Below, piece by piece: positions 60,401 through 64,000 of a stretch of DNA of 64,000 nt. Origin of the DNA: Flectonema sp. DT1601 (taxonomy: Eukaryota > Euglenozoa > Diplonemea > Diplonemida > Diplonemidae); contig OZ025785.1 in the NCBI GenBank assembly GCA_964019425.1, positions 1,201,501-1,265,500 of the forward strand, written 5' to 3'. The notes under the pieces were generated by a model that was given only the letters and a program-made list of their open reading frames with translations, made no database searches and had not been told where the DNA came from. The position numbers were made by a program, and so were the translations under genes. Every line of letters begins with the position of its first letter. Position 1 is the first letter of the stretch.

Positions 60401-63400
60401 CGGGCACCCTGGAACAGGTAGACAAGGCCCTCCAAATCCTGCAGAAGGAGACGGCGGAGCTGGGGCTGACGCTGAGGCCGGACAAGTGCCAGACGCACGT
60501 GCTCGACTCAGCCCAGAACACCCTGCCCTTGGGGTGGGGGTTGGAAGGGATGAGACCCCCACTGTACAACGGGGACTTCCTGGGGGCACCGTTCGGGACG
60601 GAGGAACACTGCCAGGAGTTCGTCGACAGGAAGGTGGCGCAGCTGGAGAAGAAAGCGGAGCTGCTAGCAGACCTGCAGGACCGGCAGGTGGCCATGGTGC
60701 TCCTAAGGCAATGCATGGGCTTCTGCAAGGTGACCCACCTGATGCGATGCTGCACGCATGGGAAAATGGACACCTCGATGCGGAAGGTGGACGAGCTGAT
60801 GAGGTCCACGGCGAGCCGAGTGTTGGGCCTGACACTGGAGGGGCCAAAGTGGATGCAAGCACAACTGCCGACCCGGATGGGGGGATTGGGGCTGCGGTCA
60901 TGTGCAGAGCACAGGGGAGCAGCACTATTGGGATCCCTGGAATTAGTCCAAGGGGTGAGCAAGTCACTGTGGGAGGGGTTCAAGGGGGTGCTGATGCCAG
61001 CACTGAAGAAGGGGTTGAACCTCGCCCTCCCGGAGGAGCTAAGGATAGAAGAAGACGGGCCGGGGCCGAACCCCCAGAGGCTGTCCTCGGCGAAACTGGA
61101 CCAGGTCAAGAGAGACTGCCTGCTGGCGGGGGCGAATGACCCGCGCGATAAAGGGAGGCTGCTCTCCCTGCGCATGGATAAGGCGAGCGCATGGCTGCAA
61201 CAAGCAGATGAAGAGTGCGCGATGGACCCAGAGACGTTCAGGATCGCATGTGGGATGCGATTGGGCGCAGCGCTGTTCGCGGAAGGGGCAGTATGCAGGA
61301 TATGCTCAGGCCCACAGGATAGGCAGGGATACCATGCCTCAATCTGTATCAAAAACGGCCACGTGCACCAGCGACACGAGAGGGTGAAGGAGGAGTTCAT
61401 CTCCATCTTTAAGCAGGCGGGATTGCCGCTGCTGAGAGAACCCAGCCACCTACTGGGACCCAACAAGCAGAGACCGGGGGACTGGTACTGCCAAGAGGGG
61501 CTGAGGGAGGGGAGAGGCAGAGCCTTCGACATCACAGTGGTAAACCCGGGGAAAATTAAATTGTATAAAACCCCGGGGCAAGCCGCGAGAGAAGCAGAGT
61601 CCCTGAAAGGGAACAAGTACGCGGAGCAGTGCACGAAACACGGGATTAATTTCTCGACAATTGCGCTGGAAGCGTACGGAGGGATGGGACGGGAAGCAGT
61701 GGGAACCCTGAAGAAGTTGGTGCAGATCTGCGCAACGAACTCGACGGTGCCACACCGGGAGATCGCGGGGGAGATGGCGAGGAGGATCTCGACATCGGTG
61801 GTAGTGGCGACGGCGGAAGCACTGAGAGCGAGGGAGGCGTCGGTGGCGATGGACTCAGTGAACCCATTGCCAAGGACGAAACCGCCGCCCGAGATGACGG
61901 AGAAGCCGACATCACAAGAGAGAGAACCAAGACCGAGAGCGGAAACGGAAGAGATCCAGCAGCCGGAAGTAATGCGACAGTCGGCAGGACCGCCCCCGAC
62001 GATGAGAGGTTTGCCGAACATCGGGAACTCCTGCTACCTCAACGCGTCCGTACAGTGCCTGCTGAAGGGCACGGCACTGACACAAGTGCTGACGGGGAAG
62101 GAGGAAGTGGGGATGTCGGGCCTCCTGAGTGGAGTGGTCAAAGGGAGTGGGGAGTGCCTGGAGAAGCTGTCCGAGATGTTCGACCCGCTACAAGACAGGC
62201 GGCAGGGGGAGGTAGTAGGAACCCTGACGTCCATAGTAGACGCCCTGTTGGAGGAGAAGAAAGAGGTGTGCGAACCGTTGTTCTCGGCAGTACAGCTGAA
62301 ACAGCTGGTCTGCACGGGATGTGCGGACGCCTCCGGATCGACGGATGAGTTGACGCTGATCCCACTGTGTGGCCGTACACCACAAGTGAGGCTTCAGCCG
62401 ACGAAGGAGAGAGTCGAGCGGTCCTGCGAGAAGCTGTGCGGCAGCAATGAGGCCACGCTGGAAGAGAGTTTCGCCTCGCTCCCAAGCTCCTTGATCTTCC
62501 AGAGAGACAAGCAGGACACGCAAGGGTCCTTGGGATGGGAAGAGCGCTTCCAGGTGCAGGTCGGGGAGAGGGTGATGACGTACCAGCAAACGGGAGCGAT
62601 CGCACACCTCGGGAGTGACAACGCGGGGCATTACGTGTCATACACGTGGGACGGAGTAGGCTGGCAGAAGCAAGACGACAAGGCAATAAGCCAAGTGTCG
62701 ACAGAGGAGATCCACGGGACGAAACCAGTAGTAGTGGTCTACTCGAGGGTGGAGGGATCGACCCAAGAGGACGTCGGGGTGCCGGTGAGATGGATTCCGG
62801 TGGCGAACAAGGACCGGATGGAGGTACGCGAGGCACCGCCGTCGGAGGAGGACACCGCGGGGTACACGTCCAGGGAAGAGGCGGAGTGTGTCCTCCGGAC
62901 GCGAGTAGTAGGGGGGCAGACGCAGCGCAAGCTGCTCTTACTGGTATCGAGCGTCTGGAACGCGGAGATGGAGAAGCTGGGGGCGGCAGCATGCCTGATA
63001 CACATGGGAACGCTCGACAGGAGGTTCACGTGGTCGGGCTGCCTACCGACATGGGACGAAGCGACTGCGGAGTACGTGGCAGCGCTGCTAGGGCTCAACG
63101 CGATCAGGGAGAGATCGCAACTGCTGGGGGGTGAGACACAGATCGAGGTGGTCACACCGCAGCAGGGGTGGGGAGTCGAGCAGCAGGAGGCGCTGAAGTT
63201 GGTAGCGCTCCCGTCGGTGATAGAACACCAGGTGACGGAAAGCTCACGAGGGGTGGAGAACCTGGCCCTCTGGGAAGCGGAATCGGCGGCATGGGACGAG
63301 CCGGTGGAACTCTCGGAGGACGGGCTCGACTACTTGGTGATCGAGCTGGAGATGAATCTGGGGCTGTCCCAATTGAGGGGAAAGGCGGTGGAACCGGATG

Positions 63401-64000
63401 AATCCCAGTCGCTCCCAGGAGGGTCGACGGCATCAGGCGAAGACAGACCACGAGCCGAAGCGCCAGCCCAGGTGGAAGCGCAGACGACGGAAGCACAAGG
63501 AGCGGAAGCAGTAGGGCTGAGAGACGAGCCAGCACAGGAAGTGGGACAACCCGAGGAAAAAGAGCCCCCATCCCCCGACCCCCCGTCGAAGGAGGAGAAG
63601 CTGTATGCGGTGGCGGTGGGATGGAAACCGGGAGTGTATGCATCGTGGGAGGAGGCGAAGGCACAGACGGAAGGGTGCCCGAATGCGACACACCAGAGTT
63701 TCTCCTCCAGGAAGGAGGCGGACAGGTTCGTAGAGAGGTGGCAGCCGGAGACCAGGGAACCGACCCGGGCCACGGAGGGTGTCAGCCCACGTAAGTGGTA
63801 CGCAGTGGCGAGGGGCAGGGCGGTAGGCCTGTTCCAATGCTGGAACGAGGCGAACTCGATGGTGTCAGGCTACGCGGCGGCGAGACACAAGAGTTTCGCA
63901 AGCAAGGGGGAGGCGGAGGGATACCTCCGAACCCACCTGCTGGGGGAGGTGGTTGGCGAAGTAGGGACGAGGTACACCTTGGTGTACGCATGCGAGGAAG
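57445..64000 (+). CDS. LINE polyprotein: zinc fingers, OTU, RT, RLE, USP, two RNase H1-type HBDs (3' partial)
   Basis: Open for 2,185 codons with no stop before the window edge. In order: a hydrophobic leader (1-23); a basic, Arg-rich region; zinc fingers (CPVVGC...H-x3-H near 233, CKACG near 275); an OTU protease (about 320-445) with D328, C331 and H438; another C2H2-like finger (about 490-520) and CPVCC (near 539); reverse transcriptase (about 760-1100) with KIDFSNAFN, AQQGDPLGP and YLDDG (D981 and D982); a CCHC knuckle (CRICSG, near 1285) and restriction-like endonuclease (RPGDW...AFDITVVNP, about 1340-1370); a USP fold (about 1522-1765) with NIGNSCYLN (C1530), CTGC, GHYVSY (H1729) and a DD pair; then two hybrid-binding domains (nt 63598-63740 and 63793-63960). 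All modules are in one frame, which I followed codon by codon. The two proteases could process the polyprotein or remove ubiquitin from it or the host. Confidence 0.88.
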   Translation, partial: MEKTMLLCGYVLLWALLSGTRAQQTSGVGKQRLAPVPGGWHTPLFTTLDKGPLFSSRISRRVTRPIPPHPFITPNSSNSPNNTASGRAFQHGREGVWVPRRGTETAGNRVRRDHPKPPPDKGGRELLKRASPKVASKAARRLERRRRKLLKERQERWERWAGELEKFHARRERFRAETERPRKNKAETPRKRRAGPERDWTKPGGHKAEPRPWYARPSDLAGGGQSKERTKCPVVGCSVWVRGDLEYHFKQHLKGVVPGEVTAQMASDRLGKQICKACGELSTGLVHQTVRCREMLDLKGRLGVATGPTPELASLKCEGAKVFRVIGDGNCLFRSVCQLLETPEGWKGRHGELRRRTAGYLTKNRERFEVFFQDADAFGVYARALEEDGCWGDALALQVMAEDLQCRFVVVVRTETLVVEGPSDPKRTLVLTLQNGCHYDPVEASEDCVARLLQSARRLELVSPGPLSQAAGGEPAVLQTASRQAQLHECPQAECPKHKGGFEEWAELLRHVDEHAFSGNPLTHGQLARLGLRECPVCCGIIGQDQPMHPGCSEKLQKVQLGDVYTAFRKRVLESQSFPSLEEIASRRRPIAKKLPVPLLHHLGRALKLALDLVVERNDEWAWKLLLMLPTCTLRRIRRGGRRLSTSNLTGAVDDLQAWIRGDFEGLWKAAAPRKATGRPAVKEAGQKGRNDRATSLAREGCLSQAISALDAPPPAERTEKVLEQMRTLHPRASGPPSATAGQEVQIAEVELLACLRSFHRGSSGGPSGLAPQHLKDVVERGEVPGLVASITEVVRILANGRAPREVAPLLAGANLTALEKEGKPGEHRPVAVGETWRRLVAKILCGAYRSQARSSLLEVRQLGVAVSGGVEAAVHTLHEFRAEHALSSQKVFVKIDFSNAFNCVKRGAFLDSTRDTLLESWVSWCYGAPTWLLFGDERLSSEEGAQQGDPLGPLLFSLAIKPALQKVLEAKPELACFYLDDGLVAGTLEQVDKALQILQKETAELGLTLRPDKCQTHVLDSAQNTLPLGWGLEGMRPPLYNGDFLGAPFGTEEHCQEFVDRKVAQLEKKAELLADLQDRQVAMVLLRQCMGFCKVTHLMRCCTHGKMDTSMRKVDELMRSTASRVLGLTLEGPKWMQAQLPTRMGGLGLRSCAEHRGAALLGSLELVQGVSKSLWEGFKGVLMPALKKGLNLALPEELRIEEDGPGPNPQRLSSAKLDQVKRDCLLAGANDPRDKGRLLSLRMDKASAWLQQADEECAMDPETFRIACGMRLGAALFAEGAVCRICSGPQDRQGYHASICIKNGHVHQRHERVKEEFISIFKQAGLPLLREPSHLLGPNKQRPGDWYCQEGLREGRGRAFDITVVNPGKIKLYKTPGQAAREAESLKGNKYAEQCTKHGINFSTIALEAYGGMGREAVGTLKKLVQICATNSTVPHREIAGEMARRISTSVVVATAEALRAREASVAMDSVNPLPRTKPPPEMTEKPTSQEREPRPRAETEEIQQPEVMRQSAGPPPTMRGLPNIGNSCYLNASVQCLLKGTALTQVLTGKEEVGMSGLLSGVVKGSGECLEKLSEMFDPLQDRRQGEVVGTLTSIVDALLEEKKEVCEPLFSAVQLKQLVCTGCADASGSTDELTLIPLCGRTPQVRLQPTKERVERSCEKLCGSNEATLEESFASLPSSLIFQRDKQDTQGSLGWEERFQVQVGERVMTYQQTGAIAHLGSDNAGHYVSYTWDGVGWQKQDDKAISQVSTEEIHGTKPVVVVYSRVEGSTQEDVGVPVRWIPVANKDRMEVREAPPSEEDTAGYTSREEAECVLRTRVVGGQTQRKLLLLVSSVWNAEMEKLGAAACLIHMGTLDRRFTWSGCLPTWDEATAEYVAALLGLNAIRERSQLLGGETQIEVVTPQQGWGVEQQEALKLVALPSVIEHQVTESSRGVENLALWEAESAAWDEPVELSEDGLDYLVIELEMNLGLSQLRGKAVEPDESQSLPGGSTASGEDRPRAEAPAQVEAQTTEAQGAEAVGLRDEPAQEVGQPEEKEPPSPDPPSKEEKLYAVAVGWKPGVYASWEEAKAQTEGCPNATHQSFSSRKEADRFVERWQPETREPTRATEGVSPRKWYAVARGRAVGLFQCWNEANSMVSGYAAARHKSFASKGEAEGYLRTHLLGEVVGEVGTRYTLVYACEE

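Larger units (their letters stand above)
56803..64000 (+). mobile_element. RLE-class non-LTR retrotransposon (LINE), right end outside the window
   Basis: A GC-rich element, sharply different from the AT-rich host. It has a repeat-bearing leader (56803-57085), a second A-rich region with long A runs (57255-57281 and 57399-57438) and a single huge open frame from 57445 on. The reverse transcriptase is of the non-LTR type and is followed by a zinc knuckle and a restriction-like endonuclease, as in R2, NeSL, CRE and Dualen-type elements. I see no apurinic-type endonuclease domain. The frame is unbroken for at least 6,556 bases, so the copy is young and may be active. A perfect donor-like AG/GTAAGT occurs at 57324 upstream of the ATG. 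The 5' boundary and target-site duplication are not determined. Confidence 0.85.

Noticed and set aside
57306-62021. Long minus-strand open frames (up to 547 codons) in the GC-rich region
   Set aside because: They are antisense shadows. GC-rich coding DNA has few stop codons in all frames, and the + frame from 57445 carries all the recognisable domains without a break.
1-64000. Firm assignment to kinetoplastids or another named group
   Set aside because: Cis introns, FN3-like giants and CNNM do not fit kinetoplastids well, and several other lineages also trans-splice; the sequence alone cannot decide.
1-64000. CRISPR arrays, bacterial operons or rRNA genes
   Set aside because: No regularly spaced short repeats, no Shine-Dalgarno-linked operons and no rRNA sequence were seen.

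Overview
This is eukaryotic nuclear DNA from an organism I cannot name. The evidence is GT-AG introns, a ribosome-biogenesis RRS1 gene, a p24 cargo receptor, a CNNM transporter, eukaryotic tRNA-Ile genes, and MSP, FN3, DysF and macro domains. The host part (1 to about 56.3 kb) is AT-rich, intron-poor and full of long poly(T)/poly(A) tracts. Every confident protein gene lies on the + strand. Nearly every start codon has a pyrimidine-tract/AG splice acceptor 10-40 bases upstream, and some intergenic gaps are only 166-235 bp. This suggests polycistronic transcription with spliced-leader trans-splicing. Together with adenylyl cyclases resembling trypanosomatid receptor cyclases it would fit a euglenozoan-like protist, but this is inference only.

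Layout. 1-8453: 3' part of a giant FN3-like protein ending in a PH-like fold, a degenerate inositol-5-phosphatase fold and a dysferlin (DysF) domain. 9574-11967: long coiled-coil protein. 12915-13643: small type I membrane protein. 14483-23431: 2,982-residue type II membrane protein with LVIVD propeller repeats. 25395-29298: NAD(P)HX epimerase, an MSP/lipase-like tail-membrane protein and a macro-domain protein.

29784-46890: seven tandem adenylyl cyclase genes. The cytoplasmic catalytic parts are nearly identical, while a roughly 515-bp cassette encoding the six-helix membrane domain is diversified. This looks like a receptor repertoire that keeps one output (cAMP) and varies the sensor. 47244-54636: RRS1, p24 protein, a single-pass coiled-coil protein, and a CNNM transporter whose intron carries a decayed piggyBac-like transposon.

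54637-57440: two identical tRNA-Ile(AAT) genes on the minus strand, a 187-bp direct repeat next to a tRNA-like SINE head, and tandem repeats. 57445 to the window end: a GC-rich, uninterrupted open reading frame of at least 2,185 codons. It is a restriction-like-endonuclease class non-LTR retrotransposon (LINE) whose single polyprotein carries zinc fingers, an OTU protease, reverse transcriptase, the endonuclease, a ubiquitin-specific protease (USP) and two RNase H1-type hybrid-binding domains. Two unrelated deubiquitinase folds in one LINE is, with the cyclase array, the most striking content of the window.
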